A stretch of 29,707 nt of DNA from Caldifarciminota bacterium (lineage in GTDB: Bacteria; Hydrothermota; Hydrothermia; LBFQ01; DSFT01). Position numbers and translations under genes: made by a program. The stretch is taken from contig WGAQ01000056.1 of NCBI GenBank assembly GCA_015494735.1, positions 1 through 29,707 of the forward strand. Reading direction: 5' to 3'. Positions 23,798 through 29,707 of the stretch are shown here, in pieces. The notes beneath the pieces are model-generated. The model saw only the letters and a list, made by a program, of their open reading frames with translations, had not been told where the DNA came from and did no database searches. The first letter of the stretch is position 1. Each line of letters opens with the position of its first letter.

Positions 23798-24477
23798 TTA
23801 TTCTTCCTCCTCATGGAAAGTCCTGCTATAATCATACCCAGCCCCACCATGGAATAAGCAAGGGTAAAGAAGTGGGGTATGAATTTTAAAACCAGAGGCA
23901 GGATGAAGAGGGTATAGAGCCCCATGTACAGGAAGTATCTGTTCAGGAGTCCGGTTATGAAAAGGCCTATACCCGCTCCGTATGTAAACCATAGGAGCTG
24001 TCTGGAATTATCCGGTGGGAAGAGAGCCAGTATAAAGAATATGGAAGCCCATATCACACCCCATGTAATGCCTATGTACGGACTTAAGGTGTATCTTATC
24101 GGTCTGGAATCCATTCCGGACATCCTGTACGAAAGAGTTGTGGCAAAAACGAAGAAAATAGCGGTCATAACGACGCTCAGAACCACATTATGGGTCAGGA
24201 TGTAGGTCCCGTACATGACTGGATAACCCCATATCCATACGAGGATGGATTTCCATGCCCCGATTTGTCCAGCCATTACGAACATGGGAGGAAGGAACAG
24301 GGTTTCAACCCAGAATCCCCTTCCCACCAGGAATTCCATCAGTAGATTGAAGAATATGTAGGCTCCCCATGCAATCATGTATTCCGCAAAGTGGGATATC
24401 TCCTCCCTTCCCCTCTTTGCAATGGCTTTGAGAATATCGATGGTCTCCAGGACCTCGGAAAGTTCCCTCTTATCCAT
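23794..24477 (-). CDS. Unknown membrane protein of 6-7 helices paired with the winged-helix regulator
   Basis: A 227-residue protein with a soluble N-terminal helix (about 1-30, rich in Glu, Lys and Ile) and 6-7 membrane helices. Long aromatic-rich helices such as HFAEYMIAWGAYIFFNLLME and GAGIGLFITGLLNRYFLYMG are seen, but no transport or enzyme motif. The start at 24477 is supported by GGAGGATAAA directly before the ATG; a longer frame starts at 24513 inside the upstream gene. The ATG lies 1 base after the stop of the glycine-rich protein and the stop overlaps the regulator's ATG, so all three are one unit. Membrane protein plus small regulator is a common arrangement for signal or stress systems of unknown kind. 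Confidence 0.7.
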   Translation of the reverse strand: MDKRELSEVLETIDILKAIAKRGREEISHFAEYMIAWGAYIFFNLLMEFLVGRGFWVETLFLPPMFVMAGQIGAWKSILVWIWGYPVMYGTYILTHNVVLSVVMTAIFFVFATTLSYRMSGMDSRPIRYTLSPYIGITWGVIWASIFFILALFPPDNSRQLLWFTYGAGIGLFITGLLNRYFLYMGLYTLFILPLVLKFIPHFFTLAYSMVGLGMIIAGLSMRRKNN

Positions 24478-24478
24478 T

Positions 24479-25108
24479 TTATCCTCCGATGTATCCACCG
24501 CCGAATCCCACATTCACATAAAAACCGCTGAAGTTCATCTGAGGAGAGTTTCTCACATCGTAATCCCTTCCATTCAGATAGAATCTGCCGGTGTAGTTAT
24601 AACCCGCGGACAGAGTGAACACCATGCCTCTGTATCTATAGAGGAGGAGTAATCCAGCGCCGAGCATATAACTTCCCACTTCCAGTTTTGCTTCCCTGTA
24701 ATCGCCGGAAAGGGCATCATCGAAGTTCACGGGGTCCGTGGATGAGATGACCAGATTCCAGCCGCCCCCTCCCATACTCACCCTGGGGAAGAGGAAGAAA
24801 TCCCTGCTCCTGAAGAGGAGATACCCCAGTTCGAATCCGCCTCCACCCCCTGTTAATTTGATGACCGTATTTCCGTTTCTCACCGTGTTTTCTTCCAGCC
24901 CAAAACCTCCTCCGCCGATGAGAATCCTGCCTATCAGTCCGTAGCCATTTCCTCCCCTCATTATAAATCTGCCGCTCAATCGGTCAAACCCCCTGGATTC
25001 CAGGACATCATTGAGAGCGGAGATGTCTGCACCAAAGTACCCCACGGTGAAATAGCCAAACCCTCCTCCCGGAGCATCATTACCCATGGCAAGCAGAAAC
25101 AACAGCAT
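24479..25108 (-). CDS. Glycine-rich, beta-rich predicted exported protein
   Basis: A 209-residue protein whose N-terminus (MLLFLLAMGND) may be a very short export signal. It contains at least five runs of three to five glycines, each followed by an aromatic residue: GGGFGYF, GGGGFGL, GGGGGFELGY, GGGGWNL and GFGGGYIGG. Between them are short amphipathic segments with Tyr, Arg and Asn, suggesting a barrel or beta-solenoid. It is not recognised. A strong AAGGAGGT site precedes the ATG, with the promoter about 80 bases upstream. It leads the operon with the membrane protein and the winged-helix regulator. Confidence 0.65.
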   Translation of the reverse strand: MLLFLLAMGNDAPGGGFGYFTVGYFGADISALNDVLESRGFDRLSGRFIMRGGNGYGLIGRILIGGGGFGLEENTVRNGNTVIKLTGGGGGFELGYLLFRSRDFFLFPRVSMGGGGWNLVISSTDPVNFDDALSGDYREAKLEVGSYMLGAGLLLLYRYRGMVFTLSAGYNYTGRFYLNGRDYDVRNSPQMNFSGFYVNVGFGGGYIGG

Positions 25109-25187
25109 ATCTCATACCTCCTTTTTAAATTGGGATTCGTCTTTGTTTTCTGACCTGGATGCGAGTTTTCTTTTTATCACAAAGTTA

Positions 25188-25216
25188 ATTTTAAAGCAAA
25201 ATAATTTTTATGTCAG
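25188..25216 (-). promoter_or_regulatory. Promoter CTGACA-17-TAAAAT of the glycine-rich protein operon
   Basis: On the minus strand CTGACA (25216-25211) and TAAAAT (25193-25188) are spaced by 17 bases. The box ends 79 bases before the ATG at 25108, and an AAGGAGGT site is properly placed, so this is a leadered transcript. The leader is unusually long for this window and could hold a regulatory site. Confidence 0.5.
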
Positions 25217-25304
25217 GAGAAAGATGACTCCGCCGGAAATTCGAATCAGGACTTGAACCCGGCCATGTCCGGACCTCCTCCGGGAGAGGGGTGGTTCGCT
25301 GGAA

Positions 25305-25320
25305 GGGGCAAAACTGCCCC
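25305..25320 (-). terminator. Hairpin at the end of the aldo/keto reductase gene
   Basis: GGGGCA and TGCCCC pair fully (6 pairs, loop GTTT on the minus strand), beginning at the last base of the reductase stop codon. No T tract follows, so it may be an unusual terminator or a 3' end stabiliser. The remaining sequence down to 25217 has GC-rich partial palindromes but no RNA gene I can support. Confidence 0.4.
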
Positions 25321-26294
25321 TAATTTCGGTCTTCTATGGGAAATATGTCCTCTATTTTCCTGAGTATGTCCTCCGTGAGCATGTCCTTAATCTCGATTGC
25401 TTTGAGATTCTCTTCGAATTGTTCTATGGATGACACTCCGAGGATTACAGAAGTTACTTTTTCGTTTTTCAAAATCCATGCTATGGCCAGTTGACTCATG
25501 CTTACACCCAGTTCGTTTGCCAGGGATTTGAATTTACGGACTCTTTTCATAACCTCCTCTCCGAGCAGACCGTTTTCCTCGAGCCACTGCCTGAGGGTGG
25601 GGAATTCTTCGAGGCGGGAGCCTTCCGGTATTCCTTCCAGGTACTTTCCGGTCAGTATTCCGGATGCGAGGGGTGAAAATGTGGTAAGACCGATGCCCGG
25701 CTCCTGATAGAGGGGGGCATATTCCACTTCCACCCTCTTCCTTACGAGAAGGTTATACTGGGGTTGCTCCACTATGGGGGGCATTATACCGGCTTCCCTC
25801 GCCATCCGGGTTGCCTGCTGTATTTCCCTTGCGCTCCACTCGGAAGTTCCCCAGTAGAGAGCCATTCCGCTGTCCAGAATATACTTTATTCCGGATATGA
25901 CTTCTTCCATCGGAGTTTCAGGGTCCGGCCTGTGGCAATAGACTATGTCCACGTAGTCCATCTGCAATCTCTTCAGGGATGCGGTCAGCCCTTCTATGAG
26001 GTGCTTTCTCGATAGACCCATCTGATTCCTCTCCCTGGGACCCCACCAGAAGATTTTCGTGGAGACCACGTAGTCCATCCGATTGAAATCCTTTAATGCC
26101 TGTCCCATCAGGTACTCGGCCACTCCTCCATTGTATGCCTCTGCTGTATCGAAGAAGGTTATACCCTCATCGAAAGCCCTCCTGATCAGCTGGCGGACTT
26201 CCTTCAACCCCAGTTTTCTGCCGAATGTGAGCCAGCTTCCAATGGATAGTTCGCTGAGCATGAGTCCCCATTTTCCAACTTTTCTATACTCCAT
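25320..26294 (-). CDS. Aldo/keto reductase resembling Kv-channel beta subunits
   Basis: A 324-residue NADPH-type aldo/keto reductase. The catalytic tetrad is D49 and Y54 (FFDTAEAYNGG), K80 (VVSTKIFWWG) and H121 (VYCHRPDP). Resemblance to the AKR6 group, which includes eukaryotic Kv-beta subunits, is striking: GLSRKHLIEGL, HRPDPETPMEE, SGMALYWGTSEWSA, FSPLASGILTGKY and a TSVILGVSSIEQFEENL C-terminus match the consensus there. Bacterial members reduce aldehydes, ketones or glyceraldehyde 3-phosphate; the substrate here is not known. A GGGAGGTAAG site precedes the ATG. It is alone on its transcript and divergent from an unknown gene. Confidence 0.94.
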   Translation of the reverse strand: MEYRKVGKWGLMLSELSIGSWLTFGRKLGLKEVRQLIRRAFDEGITFFDTAEAYNGGVAEYLMGQALKDFNRMDYVVSTKIFWWGPRERNQMGLSRKHLIEGLTASLKRLQMDYVDIVYCHRPDPETPMEEVISGIKYILDSGMALYWGTSEWSAREIQQATRMAREAGIMPPIVEQPQYNLLVRKRVEVEYAPLYQEPGIGLTTFSPLASGILTGKYLEGIPEGSRLEEFPTLRQWLEENGLLGEEVMKRVRKFKSLANELGVSMSQLAIAWILKNEKVTSVILGVSSIEQFEENLKAIEIKDMLTEDILRKIEDIFPIEDRN

Positions 26295-26335
26295 AAACTT
26301 ACCTCCCTGTTTTTGACCTGTGGATTTCGGAAGAA

Positions 26336-26341
26336 ATTTTA
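26336..26341 (-). promoter_or_regulatory. -10 box TAAAAT of the aldo/keto reductase
   Basis: CCCGTAAAATTT on the minus strand lies 41 bases before the ATG at 26294, so this transcript has a leader and a ribosome binding site. It is back-to-back with the plus-strand box at 26382; the two boxes are 40 bases apart. Confidence 0.45.
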
Positions 26342-26381
26342 CGGGTAAACTCGAATGTGAATTTCCACAGCCTTACCTCGT

Positions 26382-26387
26382 TAAAAT
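26382..26387 (+). promoter_or_regulatory. -10 box TAAAAT, leaderless start of the gene at 26394
   Basis: CGTTAAAATTTCGCC leads straight to the ATG, with six bases between the box and the codon and no Shine-Dalgarno site. It is divergent from the reductase promoter. Confidence 0.5.
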
Positions 26388-26393
26388 TTCGCC

Positions 26394-26936
26394 ATGGACA
26401 ATCTCGAAAGGAAGGTAAGGAATATTCTGGATGGAATCGCCCGGGATTACAGAATCGGCAGTATCGATGGCCGGGTGTTCGTTCTCCTGAAAGACAGGGA
26501 AACCGTAGAAAAACTGATTTCCGCCCTGAAGAAGGAGGGACTTCATGTTACTTACAGCGAGCCGGTTCCCGATTACTACGAATGGAAACAGGAGGTCAAC
26601 CGCAGGGACGTCTATGTGCCGGAGGATTTGAACGAGATTGCAGACAATCTGTGGAAGCTGAGGGAGGACATAGACGAGTGGAAGTTAATCGTGGATGTTC
26701 CGGATGAGGTTATGGACCTTCTGCTGCTGGGAGACAGGCGGGAGATATACTTCCAGCTCAAGAAGTGGGGATGGGACAGAAGGCTGGAGGTGGTGTACTT
26801 CATCGAATGGTTCGAAACATATTACGGTCTTCTCAATTTCTGGAGGGAAGCGATAGAGAATATGGGAGCTAATCCATTCGGCAGGCATTATCTGGTAAGG
26901 GTTGAAGATGCGTCTCCTGAAGGTGCTGAAAGATAG
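26394..26936 (+). CDS. Unknown 180-residue acidic protein
   Basis: I do not recognise this protein. The N-terminal 50 residues form a small alpha/beta unit (helix, then IDGRVFVLLKD strand and a helix). The middle has many Asp/Glu and several Trp residues (NLWKLREDIDEWKLIVDV), and the third part is helical and aromatic (WGWDRRLEVVYFIEWFETYY). No signal peptide, metal or nucleotide motif is seen. The start is an ATG placed directly after a TAAAAT box, which is good support. It overlaps the downstream pseudouridine synthase gene by 29 bases, so they are cotranscribed; a role in RNA or translation is possible only by context. Confidence 0.7.
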   Translation: MDNLERKVRNILDGIARDYRIGSIDGRVFVLLKDRETVEKLISALKKEGLHVTYSEPVPDYYEWKQEVNRRDVYVPEDLNEIADNLWKLREDIDEWKLIVDVPDEVMDLLLLGDRREIYFQLKKWGWDRRLEVVYFIEWFETYYGLLNFWREAIENMGANPFGRHYLVRVEDASPEGAER

Positions 26937-27642
26937 ATTCGGCCTTTCCAGGTCCCTTGCGGAGCGATTCATCGGGGAGGGGAGGGTATGGGTGAATGGG
27001 GAGAGGGTTGAGGACCCCTCCATAAAGGTCGGGCCGGAAACCTTCATCTATATCGACGGCCTTTACGTGGTCTTAAACAAGCCGGAGGGTTACGTGGTAT
27101 CCCGCAGCGAAAAGGGCAAGCCGGTGGTTTATGACCTCCTTCCGACGGACCTTCTCATGCTGAAACCGGTGGGGAGGCTCGATATGGATTCTCAGGGGCT
27201 GCTGATACTCGTGGGGGACGGCCTTCTTCAGCACAGACTCACCCATCCCAGATACGGGGTCAGGAGGGGATACGTGGCCCTTCTCGACAGGAGATGGGAT
27301 TCCAGCCTTTTTGCCAGAATGAAGGAGGGGGTGGAATCCGGCGGGGATTTCCTCAGGGCTGTGGAGGCCTATCCGCTGAAAAATCTGAAAATTCCGGATA
27401 ACCTGAGGGATATATGGCTCCAGGGTCTGGAGGACCCGGACAGGAGCATATACGTGGAACTCGCTCACGGGAAGTACAGGGAAATAAGGAGGATGCTCTG
27501 GAAACTGGGATACGACACCCTTCTCCTCCGCAGGGTCTCCTACGGGAGATTGCTTCTGGATGTCCCTCCGGGGAAATGGAGGGCCCTATCTGGAGATGAA
27601 GTCAGGGCCCTTTATAGAGATGCGGGATTTCATTCCTTCTGA
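26908..27642 (+). CDS. RsuA/RluB/RluE/RluF-family pseudouridine synthase
   Basis: This enzyme isomerises uridine to pseudouridine in ribosomal RNA. The 244-residue protein starts with an S4 RNA-binding domain (about 1-45: VLKDRFGLSRSLAERFIGEG and VNGERVEDPSIKV), then the catalytic domain with VVLNKPEGYV, the Asp motif GRLDMDSQGLLIL (D92; Ser95 replaces the more common Thr) and KYREIRRMLWKLGYDT followed by LLRRVSYG. These match the RsuA/RluB branch rather than RluA. Which rRNA site it modifies cannot be told. The ATG at 26908 is preferred to a TTG at 26902. The 3' end overlaps the end of the opposing OsmC gene by 13 bases. Confidence 0.93.
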   Translation: MRLLKVLKDRFGLSRSLAERFIGEGRVWVNGERVEDPSIKVGPETFIYIDGLYVVLNKPEGYVVSRSEKGKPVVYDLLPTDLLMLKPVGRLDMDSQGLLILVGDGLLQHRLTHPRYGVRRGYVALLDRRWDSSLFARMKEGVESGGDFLRAVEAYPLKNLKIPDNLRDIWLQGLEDPDRSIYVELAHGKYREIRRMLWKLGYDTLLLRRVSYGRLLLDVPPGKWRALSGDEVRALYRDAGFHSF

Positions 27643-28043
27643 CCGGAGGAGCCTGTGTCTATCAGAACGATTTCGTAATCGTACTCTGCATTAACGTTGG
27701 CACTTGCGGAGCAGAACTTGTTCTTGGACAGATTGACCGCCTTCTCCACCTTCCTCCTGTACTTCTCCGGCTGAGGTAAATGCACCCTGTATATGAGTTT
27801 GATTTTTGTGAAGACCTTGGGATGCTCGGGAGCTCTTTCCGCATGGGCTTCCACTTCCACCTTCTCGAAGGGGACCCTCATCCTGTTCAGAATATGCACC
27901 ACGTCCATCGCCGTGCAGGACATTATGGACATCAGAAGCAACTGCATCGGGCGGGGAGAATTTTCATCGAGGATCAGCTTCCTGTCCCCCGAAACCATCT
28001 CGTACACACCGGAATCCTTATCCCACTTCAGATGTGCCTGCAT
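27630..28043 (-). CDS. OsmC-family protein
   Basis: A 137-residue protein of the OsmC/Ohr superfamily, thiol-dependent peroxidases acting on organic hydroperoxides, though many members are untested. Two conserved Cys are present: C43 in SIMSCTAMDVVHIL and C111 in NKFCSASANV, in the order of the YhfA-like OsmC branch. Length is typical. The ATG at 28043 follows the accC stop by 9 bases; a TTG at 28049 in frame is less likely. Cotranscription with accC is likely, but the functional link is unclear. It converges on the pseudouridine synthase gene with a 13-base overlap. Confidence 0.9.
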   Translation of the reverse strand: MQAHLKWDKDSGVYEMVSGDRKLILDENSPRPMQLLLMSIMSCTAMDVVHILNRMRVPFEKVEVEAHAERAPEHPKVFTKIKLIYRVHLPQPEKYRRKVEKAVNLSKNKFCSASANVNAEYDYEIVLIDTGSSGQKE

Positions 28044-28052
28044 GCCCAAAGT

Positions 28053-29414
28053 TTAAACTTCTTCGAAAGTTCCGAGGATTTCGTCCAGCAGGTGGGTGCT
28101 CAAATCCCCTTTCAGGAACCTTTCGTTCTCCAGAATCTTTAGATGGAGGGGAATGATGGTCTTTATCCCGGGACCCTCTATGTAGAACTCCTCGAGCGCT
28201 CTGCGAAGCCTGCGTATGGCCTTGTCCCTGTTCTCATCCCACACTATGAGTTTCGCAATCATTGAATCGTAGTATGGGGGGATGGTGTATCCGGCGTATA
28301 TGTGGCTGTCCACCCGAACCCCGGGCCCTCCCGGTTTGTGGAGGAATTCGATTTTCCCCGCTGTCGGTGTGAAGTTTCTCTCCGGGTCCTCGGCTGTGAT
28401 GCGGGCCTCTATGGCATGGCCCCGGAACTCTATATCCTCCTGTTTCATGTTCAGTTTTTCCCCCTGAGCGATGAGAATCATCTGTTTGATTATGTCCACT
28501 CCCGTTATCATTTCGGTCACGGGATGTTCCACCTGAACGCGCGTATTCATTTCTATGAAGTAGATATTCCCATCCCTGTCCATAAGGAATTCCATGGTCC
28601 CGGCAGAGTGATATCCGATGGCCCTTGCTCCCCTGACAGCCACCTCCCCCAGCCATTTCCTCTTTTCTTCGTCAAGAGCGGGGCTCAGGGCTTCTTCCAT
28701 TATCTTCTGATGCCTGCGCTGAAGGGAGCACTCCCTCTCCCCGAGATGAATCAGATTCCCGTGCTGGTCCCCTAAAATCTGGATTTCTATGTGCCTCGGG
28801 TCCTCCAGGTACTTCTCTATGTAGATGCGGCCGTCCTTGAAGGCGGCTTCCGCCTCCGCCCTTGCGGCCTGGAATGCGGTTCTGAACTGCTTTTCATCCC
28901 TCACGAGCCGCATCCCCCTTCCGCCTCCGCCGGCTGCTGCCTTGAGTATGACGGGGAAACCTATCTCTTTCGCTATCCGGAAGGCTTCATCCACATCCTC
29001 GATGGGTTCGTCGGTTCCGGGAACCACGGGAACTCCTGCCTCCTTCATGAGTTTCTTCGCCCTGACCTTATCCCCCATCGCCCTTATGGCCTCGGGAGGG
29101 GGGCCTATGAATGTGATTCCGTGGTCCCTGCACATTTCGGCGAATTCAGCGTTCTCTGCGAGAAAGCCATATCCGGGATGTATGGCATCCGCATTGGTTA
29201 TCTCCGCTGCTGCCAGTATGTTCTTTATGTTCAGATAACTGTTTATGGGATTGGGAGGTCCGATTTTCACAGCGTAATCGGCCATCATCACGGGAAGGGA
29301 GTTCTCATCTGCTTCCGAATAAACGACGACGCTCTCTATACCGAGTTCCTTTAATGCATAGATGATACGCAGGGCTATTTCTCCCCTGTTGGCTATCAAG
29401 ACCCTTTTGAACAT
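28053..29414 (-). CDS. accC: Acetyl-CoA carboxylase, biotin carboxylase subunit
   Basis: AccC carboxylates biotin on AccB with ATP and bicarbonate, the first half of malonyl-CoA synthesis. The 453-residue protein has the full family order: KRVLIANRGEIALRII at the start, AIHPGYGFLAENAEFA, the ATP-grasp glycine loop AAAGGGGRGMRLV, HLGERECSLQRRHQKIMEE, EMNTRVQVEHPVTE and the C-terminal RITAEDPERNFTPTAGKI. The partner accB, usually adjacent, is not seen upstream or downstream, so the carrier is elsewhere; a similar subunit of another biotin-dependent carboxylase is a possible alternative. A TATAAT box ends seven bases before the ATG with no ribosome binding site. The OsmC gene follows after 9 bases. 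Confidence 0.95.
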   Translation of the reverse strand: MFKRVLIANRGEIALRIIYALKELGIESVVVYSEADENSLPVMMADYAVKIGPPNPINSYLNIKNILAAAEITNADAIHPGYGFLAENAEFAEMCRDHGITFIGPPPEAIRAMGDKVRAKKLMKEAGVPVVPGTDEPIEDVDEAFRIAKEIGFPVILKAAAGGGGRGMRLVRDEKQFRTAFQAARAEAEAAFKDGRIYIEKYLEDPRHIEIQILGDQHGNLIHLGERECSLQRRHQKIMEEALSPALDEEKRKWLGEVAVRGARAIGYHSAGTMEFLMDRDGNIYFIEMNTRVQVEHPVTEMITGVDIIKQMILIAQGEKLNMKQEDIEFRGHAIEARITAEDPERNFTPTAGKIEFLHKPGGPGVRVDSHIYAGYTIPPYYDSMIAKLIVWDENRDKAIRRLRRALEEFYIEGPGIKTIIPLHLKILENERFLKGDLSTHLLDEILGTFEEV

Positions 29415-29421
29415 GGCCTAA

Positions 29422-29427
29422 ATTATA
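29422..29427 (-). promoter_or_regulatory. -10 box TATAAT of accC, leaderless type
   Basis: CCAATATAATTTAGGCC on the minus strand precedes the ATG at 29414, with seven bases between the box and the codon. A TTGAAA lies a further 13 bases upstream and a TTCTTT 17 bases upstream; either may be the -35 element. Confidence 0.5.
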
Positions 29428-29521
29428 TTGGCCTGTGTGTTTTCAAAGAAGAAGGCTGACAACTCCAGACAAAAATTTGGACACGGGGAAATATCCATCC
29501 CTCAATCCCAAATATATAATC

Positions 29522-29707
29522 ATGGACCTGACCCCCGTCGAAAGACCACAGGCAAAGAAAACGGAATACATAGGATACGTCAAAGTCCCGGACAAAGACA
29601 GGCCAGTCAGGGGATACGAAGTGGCTGTGGCAGGAGCAATCAAATATCATCTCCTTCCTCCTCTCCAGGGGGCTGAAACTTGTCGTCAGGTTAAGACATG
29701 GAACTTC
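29522..29707 (+). CDS. Possible start of a gene running off the right edge
   Basis: An open frame of 62 codons from ATG at 29522 to the window end, starting MDLTPVERPQAKKTEYIGYVKV. A TATAAT box ends only one base before the ATG, which is too close for the usual start point, so either the box is not used or the true start is different. The last 20 codons look less protein-like than the first 40, and another frame is open there. No family is recognised. This is a weak call kept because the preceding intergenic sequence and the divergent accC promoter suggest a gene here. Confidence 0.3.
   Translation, partial: MDLTPVERPQAKKTEYIGYVKVPDKDRPVRGYEVAVAGAIKYHLLPPLQGAETCRQVKTWNF

Noticed and set aside
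25243..25262. A tRNA T-arm-like stretch (GGGTTCAAGTCC on the minus strand)
   Set aside because: The T stem has a mismatch, no matching acceptor or anticodon arm could be built around it, and the nearby GC hairpins do not fit a cloverleaf.
25217..25300. GC-rich partial palindromes with a GGTCCGGA motif, reminiscent of SRP RNA
   Set aside because: The conserved SRP helix 8 loops were not found, and pairing is weak beyond short stems.
29428..29676. An 82-codon open frame at the right end
   Set aside because: Its Ser/Gln/Arg-rich composition is unlike the real proteins here, and it starts across the accC promoter; the frame starting at 29522 is somewhat better but still weak.
1..29707. CRISPR arrays, insertion sequences or prophage genes
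   Set aside because: No regularly spaced repeats, transposase-like genes, inverted-repeat ends or phage proteins were seen on either strand.

Overview
The window is a gene-dense piece of a bacterial chromosome. It reads like a thermophilic, Gram-negative-type (diderm) bacterium from a deep or candidate lineage. The reasons are: Arg is mostly AGG/AGA and Ile often ATA, a codon habit common in thermophiles; thymidylate synthesis is by ThyX; there is a predicted outer-membrane beta-barrel protein with an N-terminal helix-hairpin-helix segment, a type mostly seen in the Bacteroidetes/FCB side of the tree; a DUF5683-like protein is present; and neither tRNA gene encodes CCA. I cannot name the species. 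No rRNA, insertion sequence, prophage or CRISPR array was seen.

Layout. 1-935: the 3' part of a class A penicillin-binding protein, whose end overlaps murJ on the other strand. 929-2709 (minus): tRNA-Asn, a DoxX protein and murJ. 3042-5565 (plus): a twin-FHA membrane protein overlapping rsmH. 5737-9877 (plus): tRNA-Leu, glmS, mltG, a flippase-like membrane protein and a DUF721/DciA-like protein, apparently one unit for envelope precursors. 9879-12357 (minus): a medium-chain dehydrogenase behind the predicted outer-membrane protein. 12518-19623 (plus): gyrA, a DUF5683-like protein, thyX, a TetR regulator, sppA and an unknown 12-helix membrane protein, nearly without gaps. 19634-20047 (minus): a small CopD-like membrane protein. 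20207-23491 (plus): a five-gene operon headed by a YfdX-family protein and followed by four proteins I cannot identify; this is the best candidate for an undescribed system. 23492-25108 (minus): a glycine-rich exported protein, a membrane protein and a winged-helix regulator. 25320-26294 (minus): a Kv-beta-like aldo/keto reductase. 26394-27642 (plus): an unknown protein and an RsuA/RluB-type pseudouridine synthase. 27630-29414 (minus): accC and an OsmC-like protein. After 29414 there is only a doubtful gene start.

Two things recur. First, operon-leading genes fall into two classes. In one class a TAAAAT or TATAAT box ends only 6-10 bases before the ATG and no Shine-Dalgarno sequence is seen, which suggests leaderless transcripts. 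In the other class the box lies about 40-80 bases upstream and a strong AGGAGG-like site precedes the ATG. Second, convergent gene ends overlap or abut at several places, leaving no room for ordinary terminators.
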